This document shows positions 28,061 to 37,781 of a stretch of DNA of 64,000 bases, one piece after another; the stretch's first letter is position 1, and each line of letters opens with the position of its first letter. The notes beneath the pieces are model-generated. The model was not told the origin of the DNA and did no database searches. It saw only the letters and a list, made by a program, of their open reading frames with translations. Source of the DNA: Entamoeba histolytica HM-1:IMSS. Taxonomy: Eukaryota > Evosea > Mastigamoebida > Endamoebidae. The DNA lies in contig NW_001914915.1 in assembly GCF_000208925.1 (NCBI RefSeq), forward strand, positions 1 to 64,000, written 5' to 3'. The translations under genes and the position numbers were made by a program.

Positions 28061-28696
28061 AAAAAAAAGAAATCAATTATGATTAACCTTCTTTTTTAGG
28101 TTTTTCATCATGTTGAGAAGTGAGCGAATCAGTTTCTTCAACACGCTTTATTTCTATTGAAATATTGTTTTTGCAAGCATGCTCGACTTAAATGGTTCCT
28201 CAATTAAGTTGCTGCCTGACTTTTATTTTGATTTTAATGAGTAATATAATATTTCTCATTCTTTATATTGTTGTTTTAAGGAGAGTATATCTATAACATA
28301 CTGTTATAGCTCATCTCCTTTTACCTTCGACACCCCTTAAAGAAACACTATTCCTTGATAATATCCTTATGTTTAATTTTTGTGCAACAATATCAATTAT
28401 ATATGCGTCTTCTTTAATAAATGATAATTCTTAATACATAATACCTCCTTAGTAAATAATAATCTTTATAATTAATAATGAATAACAATACACGTTAATG
28501 AATAACAATACATCTCAATGAATAATAATCTTTTATAATAATCACTTCTAATAAATATTAATAATAATAAACAGTTAGTGTTGAATGGATATTATCTCAC
28601 CAAATGAATGACATGAATAGATGATAACAGAAAGATTTGAAGCATGGGATTATTTTAGGGTTTCATGTGGTGTCTCTGATGTGCCATCTTCGTCTC
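28061..28696 (+). mobile_element. SINE-like retroposon, copy A (distinct body, SINE1-like 3' tail)
   Basis: This non-coding element of about 636 bp is alignable over its length with 34611-35205 (for example ATTATGATTAACCTTCTTTT, TTCATCATGTTGAGAAGTGAG, TAATATAATATTTCTCATTC). Its last 100 bases (TAGGGTTTCATGTGGTGTC...GTGCCATCTTCG) resemble the 3' tail of the EhSINE1-like element at 48530-49133. It is bounded by a direct repeat of about 31 bp beginning GTTAAGAAGGAAGAA (28030-28060 and 28697-28727, two differences seen), as expected for LINE-driven insertion. A body unlike SINE1 with a shared 3' tail suggests an EhSINE2/3-type family. It has no coding capacity. The orientation given is that of the conserved 3' tail. 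Confidence 0.8.
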
Positions 28697-28844
28697 GTTA
28701 AGAAGGAAGAAGAATAAATAAAAAAAAATTAATTATAAAAGATGTGAAGTACTTTATTAATAATAACACTCTATTTTCTTCTTTGTTTGAGAAAGAAATA
28801 ACTTATTAAAACAATAACAAAAGAGTTAGTAATATATATTACAA

Positions 28845-29297
28845 TTATACAATGCAATAAAGTTCATGACAAACAGGAGCAAAGGCACTAATAGACTTTT
28901 GAGAGAGAACTGATGCTGTGATATCTGATTCAGTAATTCCCAATCTTTTCAGATGACCAAAATATCTATTTTTAACAGCATTTGGAGAACGTCCATTAAG
29001 GTATTGAGAAATTTGAGTCCATTTATTTCCAAGAATATTACGTTGAGAAAGAATAATAGCATCTTCAAATATAGTCCATTGCTTTTTTTCATTAGCATTT
29101 GATAAATTATTTAAAAACCTTTCTCTACATTGTTTTCTACTTCTACTTGGTACAGCTTTAGCAATTTCATTCCAATTATTTCCATATGCTTCAATAGCAG
29201 AAAGAAGCATTTGGTCTTCTTCTTTTGACCAAGTCCTTACAATTTTTTTATTTCTTGAATATCTTTTTTCAGTAGAGGATTCACAACAAGTAGACAT
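28845..29297 (-). CDS. Two-repeat Myb DNA-binding protein
   Basis: The 150-residue protein is almost entirely two SANT/Myb repeats. Repeat one (about 20-66) reads RTWSKEEDQMLLSAIEAYG, NNWNEIAKAVPSRSRKQCRERF. Repeat two (about 71-118) reads KQWTIFEDAIILSQRNILG, NKWTQISQYLNGRSPNAVKNRYFGHL. The regularly spaced Trp residues (with the first Trp of each repeat and the W of NNW/NKW) and the RQC/NAVKNR recognition helices are as in R2R3 Myb factors. It is probably a nuclear sequence-specific transcription factor; Entamoeba has a large set of such small Mybs. It lies 148 bp from the end of SINE copy A and is transcribed towards it. No intron. Confidence 0.92.
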   Translation of the reverse strand: MSTCCESSTEKRYSRNKKIVRTWSKEEDQMLLSAIEAYGNNWNEIAKAVPSRSRKQCRERFLNNLSNANEKKQWTIFEDAIILSQRNILGNKWTQISQYLNGRSPNAVKNRYFGHLKRLGITESDITASVLSQKSISAFAPVCHELYCIV

Positions 29298-30468
29298 AAT
29301 AAAGAAGGAAATATTGAATAGATGTTATGAGATGAACATCCTTTTTATAGTCAACCTTTTAAAAAAAAAATCAAACTCCTTGCGAAAAATACCTAATCCT
29401 GCTGTAAAATTAAATCAATTTGCAATTATATTTTGTTAAAAAAACACTTTTAACCGTTAAACTATAATTTGAACATAGTTTATTAAAAATAACTACATTT
29501 ATCTATTTATTTTTCATATTGGTGACAAAACAATTTCATTGAGCGAAAACTGATTGCATATGAATAGTTACTTTTTAACGATATTCTTTTGGAATACCAC
29601 GAATTAATGAGGTGTCATTCTTCTTTTGGTGAAATTAAACTAAATTAAGAATTGCGAAAAAATAATTACTTTCGGACTTCATGAAATGAAGTGAGTATAA
29701 CGTTACTATAAACGTTCATTACTTAGTAACTTCAGAATTAAAAAAAAGAGATTTATTTTTCAATCTTTTCTCTTAGACAAACTTAAATTAGTTACGACAA
29801 AGATTAGTATTTATTGACATTAATGATTGTTTGGGTTTTTCTAATTAACCTTGCACATAAAAAACAAAGATAACTTAGTTTAATTCTAACACTCCTCTTA
29901 ATGAGTTAAGTTTTATATTTTAATATGAATGGTACAACCATTAAACTAATTTTATGTATGATTTAAGGTAATATTGAATGAGTTAATTCTTATACTTTAC
30001 TCAGTGTTTTAACATAAGTAATAGGTTCTAAAAAAAACAAAAGTTTTAGATACGATGAATCTAAAACCACCACTTAATAACAATTATATACAAAACTCTT
30101 GATTGTAGTTTCTATATTTTTTCTAAATTTATGAAAAAAAATTGTAAGTACTTATAAAATTAACATATTATTCATTGAAATGATACTACATAGTTTTTAT
30201 ATATAAATAAATATTCATAACATTTGGATAAATGAAATTTAGTTTACATACTTATTTATGAATGAATGTAAGTATTTTTAACTTTTTGTAATTAATTACT
30301 TTTCAAAAGATACTTTTTAATTAACAAATTTTTATTTAATGCGTTAAAGAATTTTTTCATGATTTAAAAAGAATATTGAGTGTCGTTATTAACTAACTTA
30401 AGAAAGTTTTTTTAAAGAAGGATAATTGTAAAATAAAATAATAATGAAATAATTTAAGTTATTTTCAA
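29298..30468. other. Gene-free region
   Basis: About 1.2 kb. The first part includes the upstream region of the Myb gene. The rest is AT-rich with no frame longer than a few dozen codons, no SINE match and no tandem repeat that I can see. Confidence 0.5.
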
Positions 30469-30775
30469 TTACTCACATTCCATTGGTAAGACTTCTAGTT
30501 CTTGTAATTCTTTTTCAAAGACATAGTCCATATAATTTAAATCATCTTTTAATTGTTCTTTTTGACATTTCGTTAAGTCATTAATTATATCAACATCACA
30601 TGATGTAATTGACTGGATTTTATGAATATTTAATTGAAAAGAAATATTTCTATAAAATCTTACAAACACCTTTTAAAAAATTATTTAAATAAAATTGATC
30701 CTTTTGATTATTTCTACGTTGTTGTTGAATGATTCTGCGTTGTTCAAGTAAATTTATTTGATTTCTTAAATTCAT
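30469..30775 (-). CDS. Small two-exon protein of unknown function
   Basis: The 83-residue protein is recovered by splicing. Exon 1 (30775-30668, 36 codons, ATG) starts MNLRNQINLLEQRRIIQQQ and is a basic, Gln/Asn-rich helix. A 55-nt intron (30667-30613) begins GTTTGT and ends CAG. Exon 2 (30612-30469) continues in the same phase with SITSCDVDIINDLTKC and ends in the acidic ELEVLPMECE. Without the intron the second exon has no ATG. The protein looks mainly helical, with a likely coiled coil near the N-terminus. I do not recognise the family. It is divergent from the AP-2 sigma gene, with about 136 bp between the two ATGs. Confidence 0.6.
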
Positions 30776-30911
30776 TTTAAAAAGGGGAGATTAAGAAGTT
30801 TGATTTTATTTTTTTGTTTTAAGATTTTTTCTTTTTAATAAAGAAATTTCAAGATTAGTTGAAAAAATAAAAACAAAAACGATCTTAAAAAACTAAAATT
30901 AGTGTTATAAG

Positions 30912-31584
30912 ATGGTTTGTTTATTGAGTCTCAAAGTTATTACTTACTTATGATTATAGATTCATTTCTTCTTCATTCAAAATAAAGTTGGACGTGTTCG
31001 TTTGGCCAAATGGTATGATGCTTATTCTGAAAGTGAAAAGGTTAAATTAACATCAGACATTCATCGTATTCTTGTCACTCGTGATTCAAGACATACTAAT
31101 TTTCTTGAAGTTTGTTTCTTTTTTTTGATTAATCTCTTTAATTGTTTATCTATCAACTCTTTGAATATAGTTTATATCCTTTTCTAATGAATAATACACA
31201 GACAGAAACACATCTTACTGTTTAACAATTCAAAAAGAAAGAAGGATTTAGTTGGTTGTAGAAGAAAAAGAAGAAAAAATATTTATTTTATTTTAGTTCC
31301 ACAATTTAAAATTAGTATATCGTAGATATGTAGGATTATATTTCATTTGTGGTGTTGATGAAACTGATAATGAACTTGCTTGCCTTGAAGCAATTCATAT
31401 GTTTGTTGAAATTTTGGATAGTTATTTCGGTAGTGTTTGTGAATTGGATCTTATTTATTATTTCCACAAAGTCTACCAAGTTATTGATGAAGTATTCCTT
31501 GCTGGAGAAGTAATGGAACATCGTAAACAAGTTGTTCTTGGACAATTACGAGCTATTGATCAGTTAGCTAGTCAATCACAATAA
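30912..31584 (+). CDS. AP2S1: AP-2 adaptor complex sigma subunit, three exons, first exon only the ATG
   Basis: The 146-residue clathrin adaptor small chain comes from three exons. Exon 1 is the ATG itself (30912-30914). Intron 1 (30915-30959, 45 nt) begins GTTTGT and ends TAG. Exon 2 is 30960-31109. Intron 2 (31110-31296, 187 nt) also begins GTTTGT and ends TAG. Exon 3 is 31297-31584. The spliced protein begins MIHFFFIQNKVGRVRLAKWY, with VTRDSRHTNFLE, FHNLKLVYRRYVGLYFICGVD, ACLEAIHMFVEILDSYFG and VCELDLIYYFHKVYQVIDEVFLAGE. The last block fits AP-2 sigma better than AP-1 sigma. It acts at the plasma membrane in endocytosis and recognises dileucine signals together with alpha. The gene ends 96 bp before GPN1 on the same strand. 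Confidence 0.93.
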
Positions 31585-31680
31585 TTTAACCGTTTCTATT
31601 TTCTTTTTTTGTTATTTAGAAATTCTGAAAATAGGAATTAGGTTTTTATAGAAAAACTTCAAAAGAAAAAGTAAAGTAAC

Positions 31681-32754
31681 ATGCAAGACATTCCTCTTGA
31701 TACTAAAAGCATTAATGTTATCTTAGTTGGTATGGCAGGAAGTGGTAAAACTACTCTTATGTCTATCTTAGCTGAAAAAACTGATGCGTATTTAATTAAT
31801 TTAGACCCTGCTTGTAATGACCCACCATATTCACCTGACATTGATATTAGAGATACAGTAAATTATAAAGAAGTAATGAAAGACTATGGACTAGGACCAA
31901 ATGGTGCAATTGTTACATCATTAAATTTATATTCTACAAAAGTTGATCAATTAGTAACTGTTTTACAAAATAAACAACAATTAACATTTATTGATACTCC
32001 TGGTCAAATTGAAGTATTTACTTGGAGTGCTAGTGGTCAAGTTATTAGTGAAGCTTTATCAATAGTAGCTCCAACAATTTATCTTTATGTTGTTGATACT
32101 GCTCGTTGTGTTGAAAATCCAAATACATTTATGGCAAATATGACCTATGCATGTAGTATTCTTTATAAAACTAAATTACCATTAATAATTGTTTTTACTA
32201 AAACTGATGTTATTCCGTGTACAAAACTAAATCAATGGATGGATGATTATGATAATTACCTTGATGCACTAAATGAAACTGAGTCATATGCAAGCGACCT
32301 TCAAAGATCATTATGTCTTGCATTAGATGACTTTTATAAAAATATTCTTCACTGTGGAGTATCTTCAAAGACAGGGGAAGGTGTTGACAAATTATTAGAA
32401 TGTATTCAAGAAGGAAAGAAACAATTCTTTGAAGACTATTACCAACAAGTTCAAAAGAAAAAAGCTGAATATTTAAAGAAAGAACAAGAAAAGAAAAACA
32501 AACAATTTGAACAGTTTAAAAAAGACAGACAAGAAGAAGATACAGCACGTAGTCTTGTTAATGATGACTTTTGTGGTTCTGCAGGAGTAACTTTATTTAA
32601 AGAAGAAGATGAAGGTATGATATTTAGAAATGGAGAACGATTTTTCTTTGGCAAAAATGTGGATGATGATGAGGCTATTGAAACAATGAATGGGGAAGAT
32701 ATAAAATTTCACAAAGAAATAGAGAAAGATGATGGAGTTGATGAATTTGATTGA
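31681..32754 (+). CDS. GPN1: GPN-loop GTPase 1 (GPN1/Npa3/XAB1)
   Basis: The 357-residue GTPase is needed for assembly and nuclear import of RNA polymerase II. The P-loop is GMAGSGKTT (17-25). NLDPACNDPPY (40-50) is the family's switch-like segment. The diagnostic Gly-Pro-Asn loop is GPNGAIVTSLN (72-82). FIDTPGQIEVFTWSASG (103-119) includes the G3 motif. FTKTD (about 177-181) is G4 and SSKTGEG (about 223-229) is G5. The C-terminal third is a long charged helix ending in acidic residues, as in Npa3. AFTWSASG and the long tail favour GPN1 over GPN2/3. No intron. Confidence 0.95.
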   Translation: MQDIPLDTKSINVILVGMAGSGKTTLMSILAEKTDAYLINLDPACNDPPYSPDIDIRDTVNYKEVMKDYGLGPNGAIVTSLNLYSTKVDQLVTVLQNKQQLTFIDTPGQIEVFTWSASGQVISEALSIVAPTIYLYVVDTARCVENPNTFMANMTYACSILYKTKLPLIIVFTKTDVIPCTKLNQWMDDYDNYLDALNETESYASDLQRSLCLALDDFYKNILHCGVSSKTGEGVDKLLECIQEGKKQFFEDYYQQVQKKKAEYLKKEQEKKNKQFEQFKKDRQEEDTARSLVNDDFCGSAGVTLFKEEDEGMIFRNGERFFFGKNVDDDEAIETMNGEDIKFHKEIEKDDGVDEFD

Positions 32755-33266
32755 TTTGATTTTCGTTTTAAGTTATTTTTCAGTTATTTCATAAAAAAAT
32801 TAATAAAGATATTTAAATAAATTAATCTTCATATTATTAAATGTCATTTAAGTAATTTTATTTAAATTTTTATTTTGAATAAATTTAAAAGGTAAATAAT
32901 TCATTTATCTTCTTTACAGCATAATATTTTATTTGTTTTTTTTTTAAATTAATTCTGTAACAATTAAATATAATTCTTACCTTTACATTTTTATAAATGA
33001 TATTGAATAATTTTGTTTATATAAATAAAAAGGTTCTAAAGTATTAAAATAGTTATAAAGTTTAAAAGTCATTATTTTATTCAATTATGATTGTTTCTAA
33101 GAATGGTTTAGATAATAGTAAAAATAATTTTGTATATTTTATTAATCGTTAGAATTAATCATAACTGTTATGTAATAAGATTTTTTAACTTAATTTTTAT
33201 CTTATTAAAAAGTAAAGATTTAGTGTCTAAACACGTTTCAATTTCTCTTTTTATTGTCTGATATAA
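32755..33266. other. AT-rich spacer leading into the decayed region
   Basis: About 510 bases without an open frame. Part of it may be the unrecognisable 5' portion of the helicase remnant that begins at about 33267. Confidence 0.45.
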
Positions 33267-33815
33267 CTTGTACCAGTTATTGTCATTTCATTTAATAGAA
33301 AAGAACTTGAAATAATGGTAAAAACATGTAATAGAATGGATTTAACTTCAGACTATGAAAAAAACTATAATTGAAAAAATCTTTAATAATATTATTCAAT
33401 GTTTAAATACAGAAGATAGTAAATTAGAACAAATAACAGAACTTCTTACATTATTATTAAAAGGAGTAGGAATGCATCATTCTGGATTATTATCTATAAT
33501 GAAAGAAACAGTTGAAATATTATTTCAATAAGTATTAATAAAATGTTTATTTGAAACCGAAACATTTGCTATGGGACTAAATATGTCAGCAAGAACTGTT
33601 ATATTTAGTAATGTAAAAAAAACTGATGGAAAAGAAACAAGATATATTAGACAATGAAAGTATATTCAAATGAGTGGAAGAGCTTGAAGAAGAGGAAAAG
33701 ATGATTAAGGAGCAGTTATTTTAATGGTAGATCAAAAAATAGAACCAACGGTATTAAAAATATGATTTCTTTAGAAAGTAGATCCATTAACATCAATATT
33801 TTGAATTTTATTTAT
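33267..33815 (+). pseudogene. Decayed fragment of an Mtr4/Ski2-type RNA helicase
   Basis: Translation of the + strand gives a series of Mtr4 blocks in the correct order: LVPVIVISFNRKELE (33267 onward, like APVIVFSFSKKDCE), [97 protein letters not shown] and VDPLTSIF. The frame is broken by a shift near 33361 and by in-frame stops at 33529, 33655, 33685 and 33706, with more after 33760. Two of the stops replace conserved glycines next to helicase motif VI (Q-x-x-G-R-A-G-R). The fragment covers only the second RecA domain of Mtr4, the exosome-associated helicase. A functional copy must lie elsewhere. The remnant runs directly into a TLDc remnant. Confidence 0.88.
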
Positions 33816-33838
33816 GTAGTCAATCACATGATTATTTG

Positions 33839-34006
33839 TTTACATTTAGATATTGTGATATTGATGTTTTTACAAAACATGATAAAACAAAATCATGGTG
33901 TAAACAAATTTCATTTGAATATGAAGGAATTTAAAATGCAATTTGTAGAAAAGAATATTCAGAACGTTTCACACCAAAACGAATCATAGTAATTGAAATG
34001 AAATGA
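33839..34006 (+). pseudogene. Truncated TLDc-family pseudogene (C-terminal part)
   Basis: In a different frame from the helicase remnant, 33839-34006 reads as the C-terminal third of a TLDc protein. RYCDIDVFTKHDKT, QISFEYEGI, an in-frame TAA, NAICRKEYSERF and TPKRIIVIEMK then stop match position by position the end of the intact gene at 37782-38291. There is no N-terminal part. The coding piece is clearly diverged from the intact copy except for its last 12 codons. Confidence 0.85.
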
Positions 34007-34310
34007 TTTAATCTTGATTAATTGAAAATGAACAAAAAAGAATAAAAAAAACAAATCAATGAAGAATATGAACAGCCATTTCATTTCATCTGCCAATGAA
34101 TGAAATGGTGAATTAAAAATGGACATAATTCAATGTTGATTTATTTTATTTCATTTGAAATATTCACATTCAATGATGGTGTTTTTAATAAATAATAAAA
34201 GAAATAAGAATGAAATAGAAATAAAATGAAATGATAAACAATTTATTTGTAATATTTCATTGAATTAATTCATTATGAATAAAATGAATAAGATAATAGA
34301 AATAAGAATA
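34007..34310 (+). repeat. Duplicated TLDc 3' flank, copy 1 (pairs with 38292-38597)
   Basis: The 300 bases after the pseudogene stop match the 300 bases after the intact TLDc gene nearly base for base, with a few substitutions and small indels. Shared landmarks include AATCTTGATTAATTGAAAAT, AAATCAATGAAGAATATGAA, GGTGAATTAAAAATGGACAT and AATAAGATAATAGAAATAAG. The match is cut off by the assembly gap. Confidence 0.9.
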
Positions 34311-34410
34311 NNNNNNNNNNNNNNNNNNNNNNNNNNNNNNNNNNNNNNNNNNNNNNNNNNNNNNNNNNNNNNNNNNNNNNNNNNNNNNNNNNNNNNNNNN
34401 NNNNNNNNNN
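34311..34410. other. Assembly gap (100 N)
   Basis: Exactly 100 unknown bases, probably a placeholder of arbitrary length. It sits between the duplicated TLDc flank and SINE-derived sequence, so unresolved repeats are the likely cause. The true content and size are unknown. Confidence 0.98.
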
Positions 34411-34497
34411 TAAATATCATTTCTTATAGTACAATAAGTAATATTCCACCTAATAAATTGATGTACAATTTGCAATATTAACTAATACATTTCATAT

Positions 34498-34603
34498 TCA
34501 AAGATATCGTCATAACCAAATAATAACATAGAGAGAGAGTTAAAACATCAATTATACTATGGTTTGTGTTGTGTTTCAGATGTGATACATTCAGTCCCAA
34601 GAA
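34498..34603 (+). mobile_element. Truncated, degenerate SINE1-like 3' tail
   Basis: This stretch follows the last 100 bases of the SINE at 48530-49133: AAAGATATCGTCATAACCAA against AAAGGCACCGTCATAACCAG, then GGTTTGTGTTGTGTTTCAGA against GGTTTGTGTGTGGTGTTTCA, ending near ACATTCAGTCCC. The 5' part of that element is absent, either truncated or hidden in the gap. Confidence 0.75.
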
Positions 34604-34610
34604 GAATAAC

Positions 34611-35205
34611 ATAAAAACAAATCAATTATGATTAACCTTCTTTTTAGGTTTTTCATCATGTTGAGAAGTGAGTAAATCAGTTTCTTCAACATGCTTTATT
34701 TCTATTCAAATATTGTTTTTACAAGCATGGTAGAATTAAATGATTCATCATTTAAGTTGTTGCTTGACTTTTATTTTGATTTTGATGAGTAATATAATAT
34801 TTCTCATTCTTTATATGGTTGTTTTAAGGATAGGATATCCATAATCTAATGATTATAACTCATCTCCTTTATCTCCGACACCACTTAAAAAACACCATTC
34901 ATTGATAATATCATTATATTCAAATGTACATACAACAGTAACAATAATATATGCATCTTCTTTAATAAATTATAATTCTTGATAAATAATAAACCCTTAG
35001 TAAATAATAATCATTATAATTAATAATGAATAATATTATTACATAATAACTACTCATAATAAATATTAATAAATAATAACAAGTTAGTTTTGAATAGATA
35101 TTATCTCACCAAAGGCATGTCATGACCAGATGAAAACTGAGATATTCGAAGGATAGAAATATTTTGTGGTTGTATGTGGTATCTGTGACATGCCATCTTC
35201 GAATC
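34611..35205 (+). mobile_element. SINE-like retroposon, copy B (same family as 28061-28696)
   Basis: The element aligns along its length with copy A (ATTATGATTAACCTTCTTTT, TTTCATCATGTTGAGAAGTGAG in two parts, TAATATAATATTTCTCATTC, TTTTAAGGA...GATATC, TATGTGGTATCTGTGACATGCC). It has more substitutions and a slightly shorter AT-rich middle. It starts immediately after a degenerate SINE1-like tail, so one element probably inserted into or behind another. A convincing target-site duplication is not visible. There is no coding capacity. Confidence 0.78.
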
Positions 35206-37781
35206 CATTATCTCAAGAATAAGAAAGAAAAATAACAAATAAATAAGAAAGAATGATTATTTGTTGTACTTTCAAATAAATAAATATTAATAAATTAATG
35301 AAATGAATAATAATGATAATAATGTAATTTAAACAAAATGAAATAAAAAGAATGATAAATAATCAACGTTTCAATGAATAAAATATTATTTAATATTCAT
35401 ATTTCATAAATTAATTAATTATTTCATTTATTATTCATTTTATTTAAATTATTGTTTATTTAAAATATAAACTATTCAAAATAAATTTAAATAAAAATTC
35501 ATTTACTTTCTTTAAGTGGTTTTAAATTATTTCATCAAATTGTATTGTAGAAATACAATCATATCGTCTTTCTAATGATGTTCAATCATTATACATATTT
35601 ATTATCTTTTTAATTATTTCTTCTTTATGATAAGTAGTTCTGATAAAATATTTTCTAGTTCTTCATGTTCAATAAATTCAATATCTTCTTTTATAAACAT
35701 AAATATTTTGGTAATTTTGTTTTCTATTTATTTCTTTCTTATTCTTCTTCTTGTTGATTTTTTAGGAAGAATAATTTATTTAATTTCAGTTCTTTCAATT
35801 TCCAAATCACAATAATTAATTTTTCTATATATTTCATTCTTTTATTTCTTTGCAATTTCTTTATTTTTATTTATTTGGTTATTCCTTTCTTGTTTAATAT
35901 TTTGTTCTTTTTCTTCAGTAATACTCTGATAATCAATATCTCTTTTTTTTTAACTTCTTCTACATTAATTGATGTTAATAATAGTATCATTATCATCACC
36001 CTTACAATTCCATTTTAGCTTTGTGTATTATAATAACAATATAAACATTTTGACTCATTAAATTACAATGGAAATGAATATTTTCCAGTTATTCCATTAA
36101 AAATTTCCACTAATTTTTGTTGTTATTTATCTACTTTTGTTTTCTTCTTTTCTTCATGAACTTCTTTATGGATATAGCAACAACATTTGATCAACATGAT
36201 ACAAACATGTCTCTAAATGTCTAATATTGGAAAAAACATTCTATATCAATTTATTCATTGTTTTATTATTTTATGAAAACCTTGATTGAAATTCAAAACA
36301 ATATTAATTATTTAAATTTCTTTTTATTCTTTTTTAATATAATCAACACTATTTATTCATATATATTCTTTTCATTCTTCTGTGTCTTGTAACACAGATA
36401 TAATAATAAATATATCTCATTTATCACTTTCTCATTATATTCATTTTATTTATTTAGTTTCTGATTTTGCGGTATTATTTTCTTTAAAAACATTCTTCTT
36501 CATTTTGAATTTACAAAATGTAATTTTCAACCACTTATATTTCAAAGGATAAGTAATTTAATTTATTTAATATTCATTGATTGTTGTTAGTTGATAGTCA
36601 TTTTAAATAATAATTAAACATGTCAATTATTTATCAATTTGAAGAATTGAAGTTATTTATTATTAAAAAAACATTTCATTTTCATTTAAAATAAATAACT
36701 ACAATTCTACATTTTTTAAATATTCTTCACAACATATTTTATTTAAATGAAAAACAACAAAATATTTTATCGAATGTTACATAAACATTATTGTTGTTTT
36801 TATTTGATTTTTACATAAAAAATATATTTTTGAAATAAAAGGAAATAGAAAATATTTAAAAATAAACGAATAAATTTATCGATAATTTAACATGACAGTT
36901 TGTTTTTGGTTATTAGTTTGAAATTCAAACATCATTAAATAAAAATAAATTTGTAATGTTATGATTAAATTAAAATGAATAAATAATTTTACATATTTTT
37001 TGAAATATATTTATTATTATAATTTTTAATTTCCATTAAACAATTATTTATTTTTTATTTAGTGACAATAATTATATTTTTATTCATAGATTATTAATTA
37101 AAATGAATGATGATAATATTGTTAAATAATCAAAATAAAAGAATGAAATATGATTAAATTATTTATTATTTCATCTTCAATAAATAAAAATATTATCAAT
37201 ATTGATATTTTAATATTTAAATAATGATTATTTTAACATTTTAACATTGATTATTTCTTTTATTATGTTATTTAATGTAATTTTATTTAATTTTCATTTC
37301 ATTTCTTTTTATTTTAATTTCGTTTATTCATTGTGTATTTATAATAATTATTTCTTTTCTTTTCTCTTTTATTTCTTATTCTTATTTTATTATCTTATTT
37401 TTCTTTATCATTATTGTCTTTATTATAATATTTGATTGAATTAATGTTAATATAACATGAAAATAAAATTACAAACGATGAAATAATAAAAATAAAACAA
37501 AATTGAATTTTCTTCTCTTCAATTTTTTTTTTTTGTTATTTATTAAAAAAAATAAAAAATACAAAATAAAAGCTAATTATAGAAAATAACAATATTATAA
37601 TTATATTATTATTATATTATTAATATTATTATATAATTATTGTTATTGTAAAAATGATAAAAATAACATTTGTTTAAAATAGAATAATGTTAAAAATAAC
37701 AATTGACTTGATGTGTTAATAACGTGTATTAACTATTTAAACATTCATATTTTGAACTTATAAACATCAAATTAAATTAAA
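35206..37781. other. Low-complexity AT-rich region with possible decayed reverse-strand coding
   Basis: About 2.6 kb without an intact gene. Between about 35500 and 36240 the minus strand shows scattered coding-like pieces (for example EDIEFIEHEELENIL near 35700) separated by stops, compatible with a long-dead gene, but I cannot name it. From about 36500 the sequence is almost pure A/T words. A near-palindrome of about 64 bp lies at 37584-37647. Nothing else can be supported. Confidence 0.5.

Noticed and set aside
31002..31187. 61-codon frame reading through the AP-2 sigma intron
   Set aside because: Its end is intron sequence; the GTTTGT donor at 31110 and exon 3 restore the full sigma subunit.
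33762..33989. Open frame of 75 codons across the helicase/TLDc junction
   Set aside because: It is in neither family frame; the Mtr4 and TLDc readings explain the sequence better.
37247..37435. Open frame of 62 codons rich in Phe, Ile and Tyr
   Set aside because: Pure consequence of T-rich low-complexity DNA, with no start context or family similarity.
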